Source of the DNA: DATBGO01 sp963695645
GTDB taxonomy: Bacteria > Actinomycetota > Actinomycetes > Streptosporangiales > Streptosporangiaceae
Length of the DNA: 64,000 nucleotides
Reading direction: 5' to 3'
Assembly (NCBI GenBank): GCA_963695645.1
Contig: CAVOHC010000005.1
Coordinates: forward strand, 62,001-126,000
Part shown: piece by piece, positions 15,676 to 23,729 of the stretch
Position numbering within the stretch: the stretch's first letter is position 1
Layout: the number at the start of each line of letters is the position of its first letter
The notes under the pieces: model-generated
The model's input: only the letters and a program-made list of their open reading frames with translations
The model's database searches: none
What the model was told of the DNA's origin: nothing
Position numbers and translations under genes: made by a program

Positions 15676-16565
15676 CCACCGGCGGCATGTATGCGAGCCC
15701 TACGGCGTTCCGCCGTGGACTCACCGACAGGCTCCGGGCCGCCGCGGAGTCCGCAGTGTGGGGCCTTCCGCAGCTGCAGCGCCGGATCGCCTACGACCGC
15801 CTGCTGGAACGCCTCTACCGTGCCGATGACAGCTGGGTCCTCAGGGGCGCCACGGCCCTGCTGGCCCGCCGCATTGGCGTCCGCGGCACCCGCGATATCG
15901 ACCTGTTCCGTGACGGCGACCGGGCCGCGGCCGAGCGCGATCTGCGCGATTCCGCCAGGCAGGACATCGGGGACTGGTTCCGTTTCGAGCTCGCGGCAGG
16001 CCAGCCGATGCTCGAGCGGCGGCGCGGCGTGCGCATCCCGGTCACCGCCTACATCGGCACCCAGTGGGCGGAGTTTCACATCGATCTTCTCGGCCCGGAC
16101 GTCCGGATGACCGGCCAGCCCGACGGCGTGCCGCCGCTGGTGCCGCTCGCCATGCCGGGAGTCGAACAGCGCGGATATCGCGCGTACCCGCTCGTCGATC
16201 ACGTTGCCGACAAGGTCGCGGCCATTTACCAGCGCCATGGCGAGCTGCGCCGGCCCTCCACCCGCTACCGCGACCTGGTGGATCTTGTCGCCATCGTCAC
16301 CACGGCGGACATCCCGGCCGAACCCCAGATGGCCGCCTTGACCGCCGAGGCAGTTCAGCGCGGGATAACGCTGCCAGCCAGGTTCGGCGTCCCCGACCGC
16401 AACCTCTGGCTGCGCGGATATGCAGCGGCTGCCGCGGGCTCGCTGCTTCGCCACGGGCACAGCCTCGATGAGGCACTCGGCATCGTCAGGCCGTTCGCCG
16501 ATCCGCTACTGGGCGGGACCGCTGCCGGGCGCTGGGACCGGCGGCTGCGGTCCTGGACACGCTGA
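15672..16565 (+). CDS. abiEii: AbiEii/AbiGii-family nucleotidyltransferase toxin
   Basis: A 297-residue toxin of the DNA polymerase-beta-like nucleotidyltransferase fold. VLRGATALLARRIGVRGTRDIDLF carries the G-x-T-x-L and Asp75-x-Asp77 metal-binding motifs; VDHVADKVAAIYQRHGEL and STRYRDLVDLVAI supply the conserved Lys and the Arg-x-x-Asp-x-x-Asp motif of the family. In studied members the toxin transfers nucleotides to tRNA acceptor ends. The GTG start overlaps the antitoxin stop, giving coupled translation in antitoxin-then-toxin order. All key residues are intact, so the pair looks active. The gene ends 18 bases from the convergent thioesterase gene. Confidence 0.88.
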   Translation: MTTGGMYASPTAFRRGLTDRLRAAAESAVWGLPQLQRRIAYDRLLERLYRADDSWVLRGATALLARRIGVRGTRDIDLFRDGDRAAAERDLRDSARQDIGDWFRFELAAGQPMLERRRGVRIPVTAYIGTQWAEFHIDLLGPDVRMTGQPDGVPPLVPLAMPGVEQRGYRAYPLVDHVADKVAAIYQRHGELRRPSTRYRDLVDLVAIVTTADIPAEPQMAALTAEAVQRGITLPARFGVPDRNLWLRGYAAAAAGSLLRHGHSLDEALGIVRPFADPLLGGTAAGRWDRRLRSWTR

Positions 16566-16582
16566 CTGAGCGGTCAGCGGCG

Positions 16583-17392
16583 CTAGTCGCGGAGAGCCTG
16601 ACCGCTCCGTTCGCGCGGCGCAACGAACAGCGTCTGCATCGCCCGGCCGCACCGGCCGCTGGTGTCGGAGAGGACCGACTCGGCAAGCCCGGTGCCTTCC
16701 GCGCCGATCGAGGTCGCCGACTCAAGCAGTAGCCACTCGCCGGCCGGGTCGCGCGGCAGCACTACGGTCAGGTCGACGTTGAGGTAATGGAACTTCGCCG
16801 GATCGAGCGCCGAGCCAATGCCGCTCCCCGAGTCGGCGACCAGCAGGGATCTTGACATCGGCGATGAATCCTCGCCGGGCAGCAGCGGAATGCGGGCTCG
16901 CGTCCAGACACTGCCCGCAGCATGCTCCTGGAAGGCGCGGCCGCTGACGAACCGCCATTCGATCGCCGACATGTAGCCCTCCGCATGCGCCCGGCCGAAG
17001 TCGGCCTGTGACGGCTCCGCGGCGATGGCCGGCGGAGTGCCCGCCGTCCCGATCGCCGGCACTCCGCCGCCCGGGCGCGCGATCCGCCAGCCGCGAGCGT
17101 GCAGGACTTCCTGGCCGTCCGCTTCCATTACGGCTTCAAGGAGCGTGACCCGGCGGCCCGGCCGGACGGTCCGGACCCGGATAGTGATCTTCCCGACCGG
17201 GATGGGGCGCATGATGTCGACGGTGACCCGGGCAAGCCGCTGGCCCGCGTCGGCCTCATGCAGCTCGAGCGCGCGTGCGGCCAGCGCGGACGGCGGCCCG
17301 CCATGCTGCGCGTGCGGGGTCCACGGCCCCGCGGTCGCCGCCGTGGCCACGAAACTGCCTGCCCCGGACGGCTCATAGAAAACGCTGTGCAC
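16583..17392 (-). CDS. Acyl-CoA thioesterase, double-hotdog (TesB-like)
   Basis: A 269-residue protein of the acyl-CoA thioesterase II/TesB-like class. The first hotdog shows FVATAATAGPWTPHAQHGGP and PSALAARALE, where HGG-PP-x-A-L is the hallmark helix; RVTVDIMRPIPVGKITIRVR is the core strand pair. The second hotdog includes AKFHYLNVDLTVVLPRDPAG and WLLLESATSIGAEGTGLAES. The start is GTG 17390-17392. It would hydrolyse acyl-CoA to free acid and CoA; the substrate is not predictable. It stands alone, convergent with AbiEii. Confidence 0.83.
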   Translation of the reverse strand: MHSVFYEPSGAGSFVATAATAGPWTPHAQHGGPPSALAARALELHEADAGQRLARVTVDIMRPIPVGKITIRVRTVRPGRRVTLLEAVMEADGQEVLHARGWRIARPGGGVPAIGTAGTPPAIAAEPSQADFGRAHAEGYMSAIEWRFVSGRAFQEHAAGSVWTRARIPLLPGEDSSPMSRSLLVADSGSGIGSALDPAKFHYLNVDLTVVLPRDPAGEWLLLESATSIGAEGTGLAESVLSDTSGRCGRAMQTLFVAPRERSGQALRD

Positions 17393-17629
17393 GGACGGAC
17401 GCTACCCGACGATTCGTCCCGAGGGGAGCGCGAGATGCCGGTTCCGGCGCGATAGCGGCTGCTTGCAGCGTCACGCTCGCGAACCTGCGACTGGCTCATG
17501 GCCCCATTACCGGACGTATCCGGCGCTGGCTTATGCGTCGTCCTGATAACAGCAGTCCGGGCGGGCGGGGGGTAAGGTCCCCGGAGTCGGTACGCTTCGT
17601 CCCGTGGCCGCCGGCTCGCCCGGTGCCGC

Positions 17630-17701
17630 GGGGCGTTAGCTCAATGGTAGAGCAGCGGACTTTTAATCCGTGGGTTCAGGGTTCGAGCCCCTGGCGCCCC
17701 A
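17630..17701 (+). tRNA. tRNA-Lys (TTT)
   Basis: A 72-base cloverleaf: acceptor GGGGCGT/GCGCCCC with one G-T pair, D arm TAGCTCAATGGTAGAGCA, anticodon stem GCGGA/TCCGT around CTTTTAA (anticodon TTT), and T loop GGTTCGAGCCC. CCA is not encoded. No duplicated copy of its 3' end was seen in the window. Confidence 0.95.
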
Positions 17702-17862
17702 CTCACTCACCCTGACCTGCGGTTTCTTCCCCTTATCAGGGTCCGGCGCCGCAACAGTCCTGGAACGACGACTCGTTCCAATGGACGGTGGGTGACTTAG
17801 AGCCCGTCTTGTTCGAGTACACAGAGTGCAGAGCCGCAGCCCAGGCGCAGCCGCCGAGTCGG

Positions 17863-18687
17863 TCAGGACTGGATGAAGGCCAGCAGGTCGGTATTGATCG
17901 TCTCGGCCTCGGTGGTCGGCATGCCGTGCGGGAATCCCTTGTACGTCTTCAGCGTCCCGTCCTGCACGAGCCGGGCGGACAGCGGTCCGGAGCCGGCGTA
18001 GGGAACGAGCTGGTCGTCGTCGCTGTGCATCACCAGGACCGGCACCGTGATCTTCTTGAGGTCCTCGGTGAAATCGGTCTGGGAGAAGGCGACGATGCCG
18101 TCGTAGTGGGCCTTCGCTCCGCCCATCATTCCCTGGCGCCACCAGTTCTCGATGATCGCTTCGGAGGATTGCGCGCCGGGCCGGTTGAAGCCGTAGAAGG
18201 GGCCCGACGGCAGGGCCCGGTAGAACTCGGACCGGTTGGCGGCCAGCTGGGCCTGGAGGTCGTCGAAGAGGCTCTTCGGCAGGCCGCCGGGGTTGGCGTC
18301 GGTCTGCACCATGAGCGGCGTCACGGCGCTGATCAGTACTGCTTTCGCCACGCGGCTCTCACCGTGCCGGGCGATGTAGTGCACGACTTCGCCGCCGCCG
18401 GCGGAGTGCCCGACATGGACGGCGTGCTGGAGATCGAGATGGGCAGTCAGCGCAGCCAGGTCGTCGGCGTAGTGGTCCATGTCGTGACCGTCGCTGGTCT
18501 GCGTGGAGCGTCCGTGCCCGCGCCGGTCATGGGCGATGACGCGGTAGCCGTGCTGTAAGAAGAACAGCATCTGGGTGTCCCAGTCGTCGGCCGAAAGCGG
18601 CCAGCCATGGCTGAAGACAATCGGCTGGCCCGATCCCCAGTCCTTATAGAAGATTTCGGTGCCATCGGCCGTCGTGATCGTGCCCAT
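17863..18687 (-). CDS. Alpha/beta hydrolase, non-heme chloroperoxidase type
   Basis: A 274-residue hydrolase. FSHGWPLSADDWDTQMLFFL gives the oxyanion-hole HGW, RVIAHDRRGHGRSTQ the strand-4 region, VGHSAGGGEVVHYIARHG the nucleophile elbow with Ser, and VLVMHSDDDQLVP plus a late His in GFPHGMPTTEAE complete the triad. This pattern is that of bacterial non-heme chloroperoxidases/perhydrolases, usually esterases in vivo. Start at MGTITTADG (ATG 18685-18687) with GGAGG upstream; a longer frame to 18759 lacks family residues. Cytoplasmic. The gene lies downstream of tRNA-Lys but on the opposite strand, so it is a separate unit. Confidence 0.9.
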   Translation of the reverse strand: MGTITTADGTEIFYKDWGSGQPIVFSHGWPLSADDWDTQMLFFLQHGYRVIAHDRRGHGRSTQTSDGHDMDHYADDLAALTAHLDLQHAVHVGHSAGGGEVVHYIARHGESRVAKAVLISAVTPLMVQTDANPGGLPKSLFDDLQAQLAANRSEFYRALPSGPFYGFNRPGAQSSEAIIENWWRQGMMGGAKAHYDGIVAFSQTDFTEDLKKITVPVLVMHSDDDQLVPYAGSGPLSARLVQDGTLKTYKGFPHGMPTTEAETINTDLLAFIQS

Positions 18688-18804
18688 GCGCTGCCTCCGT
18701 TGGCCTGTTAACGCCGAAACGTCCGCAATGGCAGCGTAACCATCTTTCCGTTTGCGCATTTCCGTCGTTTAGCGAAGCCGGCTGAGGACTGCCTCGGTCG
18801 AAAA

Positions 18805-19260
18805 TTACTCGCGCTCGATCCTGCGCAGCCCGTGCGCGGGGGTCCACCATTCAACGACGAGCATCGTGGCCTTCTCATTGAGGTGCGTGTGCACGACCTC
18901 TGCAATGTCAGCGTAAAAGCGGTCGCCATCGGATCCCTCGGTGAGCGGCCCGGCATAGATCGCCCGCCCAGAGATCTTCGCCTCACCCGGCCACTGCGCC
19001 TCCGCGCCCTCCACCGGGTCGATCGTGGCGCTGTGCAGTGCGAACCGCGGATCCCGGCCCAGATCCGCACCCTTGCGCGCGTTCGGCATCGAGCCGAAGG
19101 CGAGTTCGCCGTCCTCAAAGGCCACCTCGATCCCGGAGATCCGTGGCGACCCGTCGGCTCGCAAGGTGGCAATCGTCTTGTGCCTGTGCCCGTCGAAGAG
19201 CCCCCGCACGCGCTGCGCGAACTCCGGTTGCGCGCGCTCGACGTCCGTCCACGCCGTCAT
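18805..19260 (-). CDS. Pyridoxamine 5'-phosphate oxidase-fold protein
   Basis: A 151-residue split-barrel flavin/F420-binding protein. HRHKTIATLRADGSPRISGI is the first two strands of the PPOX barrel, GELAFGSMPNARKGADLGRD the cofactor-contact region, and FALHSATIDP with AKISGRAIYAG the following strands. Actinobacteria have many such proteins; some reduce substrates with F420H2, others bind FMN or heme. No discriminating residues allow a substrate call. The ATG at 19258-19260 fits the family start. It precedes the chloroperoxidase-like gene on the same strand with 117 bases between, so it may be a separate unit. Confidence 0.85.
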   Translation of the reverse strand: MTAWTDVERAQPEFAQRVRGLFDGHRHKTIATLRADGSPRISGIEVAFEDGELAFGSMPNARKGADLGRDPRFALHSATIDPVEGAEAQWPGEAKISGRAIYAGPLTEGSDGDRFYADIAEVVHTHLNEKATMLVVEWWTPAHGLRRIERE

Positions 19261-19429
19261 GCGCCCAATATCTCACAGGCACGCTGGCCCTCCATCGCCA
19301 TAAGGACAGGCCTGTCAGCCTGCAAGATACGCCCCGGCCAGGTAATAGATCTTCGCGCCTCGCTCGCCCAGCACCACCTCAGTCCGCAGCTAACAGGGGG
19401 ACGCGCTGGTTAACGTTAGGCTGGCCGAC

Positions 19430-19765
19430 ATGGCCTACGACACCGAGCTCGCTGACCGGATCCGGTTCCTGATCGGCACCGGACCGGGCGTAACCGAGAA
19501 GAAGATGTTCGGCGGCCTGGCGTTCCTAGTGCGCGGCAATATGGCGATCAGCGCCAGTGGCCAGGGCGGTGCCTTGATCCGGGTCGACCCCGCCGAAACC
19601 GACGCCCTGATCGCGACGGCGAACGCCACCCTGGCGGTGATGGGCGGCCGGACGATGCAGGGGTGGCTGCGCGTAACGTCAGAGGACCTGGAAACCGACG
19701 AGCAGCTCACCGAATTGGTCAACCGGGCCGTCGGATACGCCCGGTCGCTTCCGCCCAAGCGCTAA
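19430..19765 (+). CDS. TfoX N-terminal-domain protein
   Basis: A 111-residue protein with a TfoX/Sxy N-terminal domain: ADRIRFLIGTGPGVTEKKMF, then GGLAFLVRGNMAISASGQGG and the C-terminal GRTMQGWLRVTSEDLETDEQ. In gamma-proteobacteria TfoX proteins control competence; the short stand-alone versions common in actinobacteria have no established role. The KKMFGG loop and the Met-Gly-Gly-Arg segment are well conserved. It is likely monocistronic, divergent from the PPOX gene; its ATG follows GGTTAACGTTAGGC, with weak ribosome-binding sequence. Confidence 0.85.
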   Translation: MAYDTELADRIRFLIGTGPGVTEKKMFGGLAFLVRGNMAISASGQGGALIRVDPAETDALIATANATLAVMGGRTMQGWLRVTSEDLETDEQLTELVNRAVGYARSLPPKR

Positions 19766-19984
19766 CGCGGGAACGCGCGGATCATCCATCTCGGCGCTCG
19801 GCAGTTCTCCGGGGGCCGCTCAGCCCGACTCGCTCGCAGCCATCCGCGGCTGAACGGCAGGCCTGTTCGGTTCTCTGGACAGACAAGACGCGCTCTTCGA
19901 CAGCGGGGCACGTCGCCAGCTACAGGTCCCGGTCTCGATCATCTCCGGCAAAACGGACCGCTAGCTGAAACCCTTCCCAGGCAG

Positions 19985-20100
19985 CCGAGCTATCCGGACT
20001 GTTCGAGAACCCGACGCTGCAACTAGCGCAAGACGCCACGCACTATCCGCGACATGATCAGCCTGAGGTCGTCGCCGATCTTCTCAAGCGGTCGACCTGA
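19985..20100 (+). pseudogene. Possible alpha/beta hydrolase C-terminal remnant
   Basis: Within the 410-base gap before the methyltransferase gene, one plus-strand frame reads LFENPTLQLAQDATHYPRHD and then QPEVVADLLKRST before TGA at 20098-20100. THYPRHDQPEVVADLL resembles the C-terminal His-containing end of alpha/beta hydrolases. No start or upstream domain is visible, so it would be a relic. The evidence is a short match only. The rest of 19766-20177 holds nothing recognisable. Confidence 0.3.
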
Positions 20101-20177
20101 CCAACTCCCCGCCTGTTGCAGTAGGCGATGACCCAGTCGTCACCTCCTGCCCGCCGCCAGACCCGAAAGAAGCAGGG

Positions 20178-20990
20178 ATGAAAGACAGCGAGATCGACGC
20201 CCAGTACTCAACCGGGCTGTCCCGGCACAACATCGAGCAGGCCCTCATCGCCGCCGGCATGGACCTCGATCACCTTCAGCCCGTGGACCTCGGCATGCTC
20301 GAGGACTTCCACACCATGGGCCGGGTCGCCACGAGCCGGCTAGCCGACCTCGCCAAGATCACAAGCGAGGACGAAGTGCTCAACGCCGGCAGCGGGATCG
20401 GCGGGACGGCCCGTTTCCTCGCCGGCCGGTACGGCTGCAAAGTAACCGCCATCGACCTGACCGAGGAATACTGCGAAACAGCCCGCTGGCTCGACCGGCT
20501 CGTCGGGCTAGACGACCGGATCTCCGTCCGTCAAGGGAACGTCACCGATCTGCCGTTTGCCGACGCCACCTTCCAGGCGATCACCAGCCAGCACGTTCAG
20601 ATGAACGTGCCCGACAAGGGCCGCCTCTACGACGAAGCACGCCGGGTGCTCGTCATCGGGGGCCGGCTCGCCATCTGGGACATCACCGCCGGGACGCCCG
20701 GAGAACTCGACTATCCGCTTCCCTGGGCCGATCGGCCCGACCTCAGCCATCTCGCCTCCGCCGACCGGCTGCATGCCGCCGTTGAGTCCGCGGGGTTCGC
20801 AGTCGACCACTGGAACGACCTCACCGGCGAGGCGGTCACGCTCATGGAGGCCGTACTTTCGCGCCCCCCGAGCCCGCTGGGGCTGCACGCCTTCGTCGAG
20901 GCCTTCACCGAGAAAGCGCAGAACCTCACCCGAGGTCTTGCCAGCGGGCGGCTTCGAGTCATCCAGGGCATCGCGCAAGCGGTCGCCTGA
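20178..20990 (+). CDS. Class I SAM-dependent methyltransferase
   Basis: A 270-residue methyltransferase. VLNAGSGIGGTARFLAGRYG is the SAM-binding motif I, KVTAIDLTEEYCETARWL motif II with the acidic residue that contacts the ribose, ISVRQGNVTDLPFADATFQA the adenine-contact region, and LYDEARRVLVIGGRLAIWDI motif III/post-III. The ITSQHVQMNVPDKG segment resembles the sarcosine/dimethylglycine and small-molecule methyltransferase group. The start follows an AGAAGCAGGG site. Substrate unknown; it is isolated, with no biosynthetic neighbours. Confidence 0.87.
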   Translation: MKDSEIDAQYSTGLSRHNIEQALIAAGMDLDHLQPVDLGMLEDFHTMGRVATSRLADLAKITSEDEVLNAGSGIGGTARFLAGRYGCKVTAIDLTEEYCETARWLDRLVGLDDRISVRQGNVTDLPFADATFQAITSQHVQMNVPDKGRLYDEARRVLVIGGRLAIWDITAGTPGELDYPLPWADRPDLSHLASADRLHAAVESAGFAVDHWNDLTGEAVTLMEAVLSRPPSPLGLHAFVEAFTEKAQNLTRGLASGRLRVIQGIAQAVA

Positions 20991-21010
20991 GGCAGGCCTC
21001 GGGAAAGCGG

Positions 21011-21215
21011 CTACGTGGTGCCGGGCAGGACGTCAATGTCAAACTCGTTGCCGCTCAGCGGCACCGAGGCGGCGCCCCTGGCGGTCCGCCGGCACCGAGG
21101 TCGGCAGGGCGCCCGTCGCCAGCACCGCCCACGCGCCGGCCGCCGTCGCGGCGAGGACGAGCACCGGGATCGCTGCGATGGCGAGTACCAGGCGCTGCGG
21201 GCGTGGCTGACGCAT
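21011..21215 (-). pseudogene. Small exported or membrane ORF, apparently frameshifted
   Basis: Immediately after the next upstream gene's stop, ATG 21213-21215 opens a frame reading MRQPRPQRLVLAIAAIPVLV and LAATAAGAWAVLATGALPT, a convincing signal-anchor. It runs to a TGA at 21039, but from a GGGG run near 21085 another frame gives AASVPLSGNEFDIDVLPGTT before TAG at 21011-21013, which looks much more protein-like. One base change would give a 66-67-residue secreted or membrane protein. It would be co-transcribed with the His-rich membrane protein. No family recognised. Confidence 0.35.
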
Positions 21216-21224
21216 AGCCGGAGG

Positions 21225-22025
21225 CTACAGCCCGTTGGGGAACGTGACTGTTTCCGGGGCGACCAGCGGGGTGCCCACCTCCAGCTGGATCTGAGCATGC
21301 GCGTTCAGCGGGATGTCCCTCGGGTTGCCCTGATAGAGCTTGCCGTCGTAGAGGGCCACCACATGCCCGGTAGCCGGGCCGACCCGGTCTGGCCCGAGCT
21401 GATGGCCCCATTCGTCGAAGAAGTCGCCCAGCGTGTAGGTGCGCTGGACCGGGGACTCGATGTGGATGATGCCGTCGGCGGCGTGGGTGTGCAGCCAGTA
21501 GAAGCAGGTACCGCCAGCGATGAACGGGCCCTGCGCGGTGGCCTGGGCCTGAGCCCCGGGGATCCCGATGGCTGCAGGTATCTGGCGGGGCGAGCCGTTG
21601 ACGAAGATGGTCAGGTGAACGTGGATGTGGAAGATCGTCTGCTCGCTGGACTGGCAGCTGATTCCGTCGACGCTCTTACCGGTGGCGGCCGTCGCCGTGC
21701 TGGCCAGCGGCGCGGCGGCAGGGACCGGCACGCCTTCGGGACCAGCCGGCCCGGGAGCAGGAGCCGCGCTGAGCGCGCCCAGCGCCGCCACCGACCCCAG
21801 CCGGAGCCTAGCCGCTCCCCCGCTCCCGGCAGCCGAACCGGCAGACGCGCCCTTGCCGCCGGTCACCGCCAGGGTGATGGCCACCGCAGCGATGATCACC
21901 AGCGCCGCCGCGCCGATTCCGGCCAGCCACCAGGTGCGCCGCCTGCGCCGCGCCTCCATGGCCCGCATCTGGGCGATCTTCGCCCGGGCATCCTGCCGGT
22001 TCCTGTTCGCCTTGGACACCAGCAC
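21225..22025 (-). CDS. Membrane-anchored protein with conserved His clusters
   Basis: A 266-residue protein. A basic N-terminus (RRRRRTWW) precedes one membrane helix at about residues 33-55 (LAGIGAAALVIIAAVAITLA), then a Ser/Gly/Ala linker to about residue 110 and an extracellular domain. The domain carries SSEQTIFHIHVHLTIFVNG and GGTCFYWLHTHAADGIIHIE, with five or more His residues in two clusters plus Cys, and ends in GHVVALYDGKLYQGNPRDI. The family is widespread in actinobacteria without assigned role; the His clusters suggest metal binding, which is inference. It is probably co-transcribed with the tiny ORF at 21011-21215. Confidence 0.78.
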   Translation of the reverse strand: MLVSKANRNRQDARAKIAQMRAMEARRRRRTWWLAGIGAAALVIIAAVAITLAVTGGKGASAGSAAGSGGAARLRLGSVAALGALSAAPAPGPAGPEGVPVPAAAPLASTATAATGKSVDGISCQSSEQTIFHIHVHLTIFVNGSPRQIPAAIGIPGAQAQATAQGPFIAGGTCFYWLHTHAADGIIHIESPVQRTYTLGDFFDEWGHQLGPDRVGPATGHVVALYDGKLYQGNPRDIPLNAHAQIQLEVGTPLVAPETVTFPNGL

Positions 22026-22164
22026 TTATCCTCTCGGCCGCCAGCTCACCTAAAGAAACTACCGCCGCGCCAGCAGCGGCGAGCCCGCCGGCGGCTGCCC
22101 GGGCTCCCCCGTCGGGCACAGCGCGTGACGGGGCGTGGCCTGCTGCCCCTTACCGGCCGCGCCG

Positions 22165-23727
22165 TCACCGGCCGCGGTCGCGGTTCAGCCGGGCATGGGC
22201 CTTGCGGTTGCGCCGGTAGAGTCCCACGAACTCGCCGAACAGCTCGTCATAGAGCCCGGCGGCCGCCGGGTCCGGCAGGTAGCTCCGTGCCACCAGGACC
22301 CGCTCAGGGACCTGATCGAAGGTCAGCTCGCCGAGAGCCACCGCCGCCAGCATCGCGGCCCCCCTCGCGTTCGCGTTCACCGGGTCGGCCACCTGCTCGA
22401 TGGTCGCGCCGAGCACGTCGGCGAAGATCTGGCACCACACGTCGGAGCGGGCCCCGCCGCCGATGAACCTGACCGGGTCGAGCCGCCGCTTCGTGAAGCG
22501 CTGCACCGCCTGCAGCAGCCACCGCGAGTTCAGCGCCACCCCTTCGAGCACCGCCCGCACGAGCTCGTCACGGCCGGCCGACAGCGACAGATTGTGGAAC
22601 CCGCCGCGCACGAACCTGTCTTCCACGGGGGTCCGCTCACCGTACAGCCACGGCGTGAAGATCACGCCGCCGCTTCCTGGCGGGGCGGCCGCGGCCATCC
22701 TGTCGAACTCCCGGTAGGCGTCCGGCGGCGGGTCGCCGGCGAACAGCACCCGGTCGCGCAGGAACGCCAGCGCCGCGCCCGCGGTTTCCTGCTCGTCGGC
22801 GACGAAGTACCGGCCGGGTATCGCGGACGGCAGCGACGCCATGTTCCGCAGCATGTCCGTCTTCTTGAACGGAACGTGACAGGTCAGCCAGGAGGACGTG
22901 CCGACGTACAGGTGGGCTTGGAAGTCCCTGGTCGCCCCGGACCCGATCGCCGCCGACTGGAGGTCGGGCGTGCCGGCCACCACCGGGAGGCCAGCCGGAA
23001 CGCCGAGCGCGGCCGCGGGCCCGGGCAGCAGCGGCCCCACGATGTCCGTCGCGGCCATCAGGTCAGGCAGCCGGGAACGGTCCAGCCCGGCGAGCCGCAG
23101 TAGTGCCGGGTCGTAGCGGATCGCACCGGGATCCCTGTTGTCGGTCACCCAGTGCAGCGCTATCGAGTCGTAGGTCGCCGCCGCCCGGCCGGTGAGCCGC
23201 AGGTTAAGCCAGTCTTTCGGTTCGAGGAAGAGATGAGCATAACGATAGGTTTCCGGTTCCTCCTGCCTCAGCCACAGGATGTGCGCGATGGGGTCCTTAC
23301 CGCTGCGCGCCGGGATGCCGCCGGTCTTGCGGATCCACCGCACCAGCTTGTCCACGCCGTAGCCCTGCACCCGGACCGGCCCGCCGGTGATCCGTCGTGC
23401 CTGCGGCGCCCCGCGCGAGTCCATCCAGATGATGGCGTCCCGGATCGGGGCGCCGTCCTTGTCCACCGCGACGGTGCCCGACCATTGCGCGGTGCAGCAG
23501 ACGGCGGCGACCGACTCCGGCGCGGCGACGCCGCGGCTCAGCAGCCGGGACGAAGCCCCGGCGATCAGCGCCCACCAGCCCTCCGGGTCCTGCTCGGCGC
23601 CGCCGCCAGGCCGGAGCTCGACCCGGCACGCCTCCTGCTCAGACGCGACGACCTCGCCGCTCACCGAGACCAGCGCCACCTTCAGCGCCGAGGTCCCGAG
23701 GTCGATCGCCAGGATGTGGCGCCGCAC
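22165..23727 (-). CDS. FGGY-family carbohydrate kinase (xylulokinase-like)
   Basis: A 520-residue ATP-dependent kinase for a sugar or polyol. HILAIDLGTSALKVALVS is the N-terminal phosphate-1 motif; CCTAQWSGTVAVD and IIWMDSRGAPQARRITGG are substrate-side motifs typical of xylulokinase relatives; GLPVVAGTPDLQSAAIGSGA includes the catalytic Asp region; FIGGGARSDVWCQIFADVLG is the adenosine motif. Start GTG at 23725-23727, two bases after the stop of the PLP enzyme, so it is third in an operon MFS, PLP lyase, kinase. In that context it probably phosphorylates the compound taken up by the MFS protein before lyase cleavage; the substrate is not known. Confidence 0.88.
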   Translation of the reverse strand: MRRHILAIDLGTSALKVALVSVSGEVVASEQEACRVELRPGGGAEQDPEGWWALIAGASSRLLSRGVAAPESVAAVCCTAQWSGTVAVDKDGAPIRDAIIWMDSRGAPQARRITGGPVRVQGYGVDKLVRWIRKTGGIPARSGKDPIAHILWLRQEEPETYRYAHLFLEPKDWLNLRLTGRAAATYDSIALHWVTDNRDPGAIRYDPALLRLAGLDRSRLPDLMAATDIVGPLLPGPAAALGVPAGLPVVAGTPDLQSAAIGSGATRDFQAHLYVGTSSWLTCHVPFKKTDMLRNMASLPSAIPGRYFVADEQETAGAALAFLRDRVLFAGDPPPDAYREFDRMAAAAPPGSGGVIFTPWLYGERTPVEDRFVRGGFHNLSLSAGRDELVRAVLEGVALNSRWLLQAVQRFTKRRLDPVRFIGGGARSDVWCQIFADVLGATIEQVADPVNANARGAAMLAAVALGELTFDQVPERVLVARSYLPDPAAAGLYDELFGEFVGLYRRNRKAHARLNRDRGR

Positions 23728-23729
23728 CG

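Noticed and set aside
15291..16460. Long minus-strand frame opposite the AbiE genes
   Set aside because: Antisense shadow; the plus strand has complete AbiEi and AbiEii motifs with coupled start and stop.
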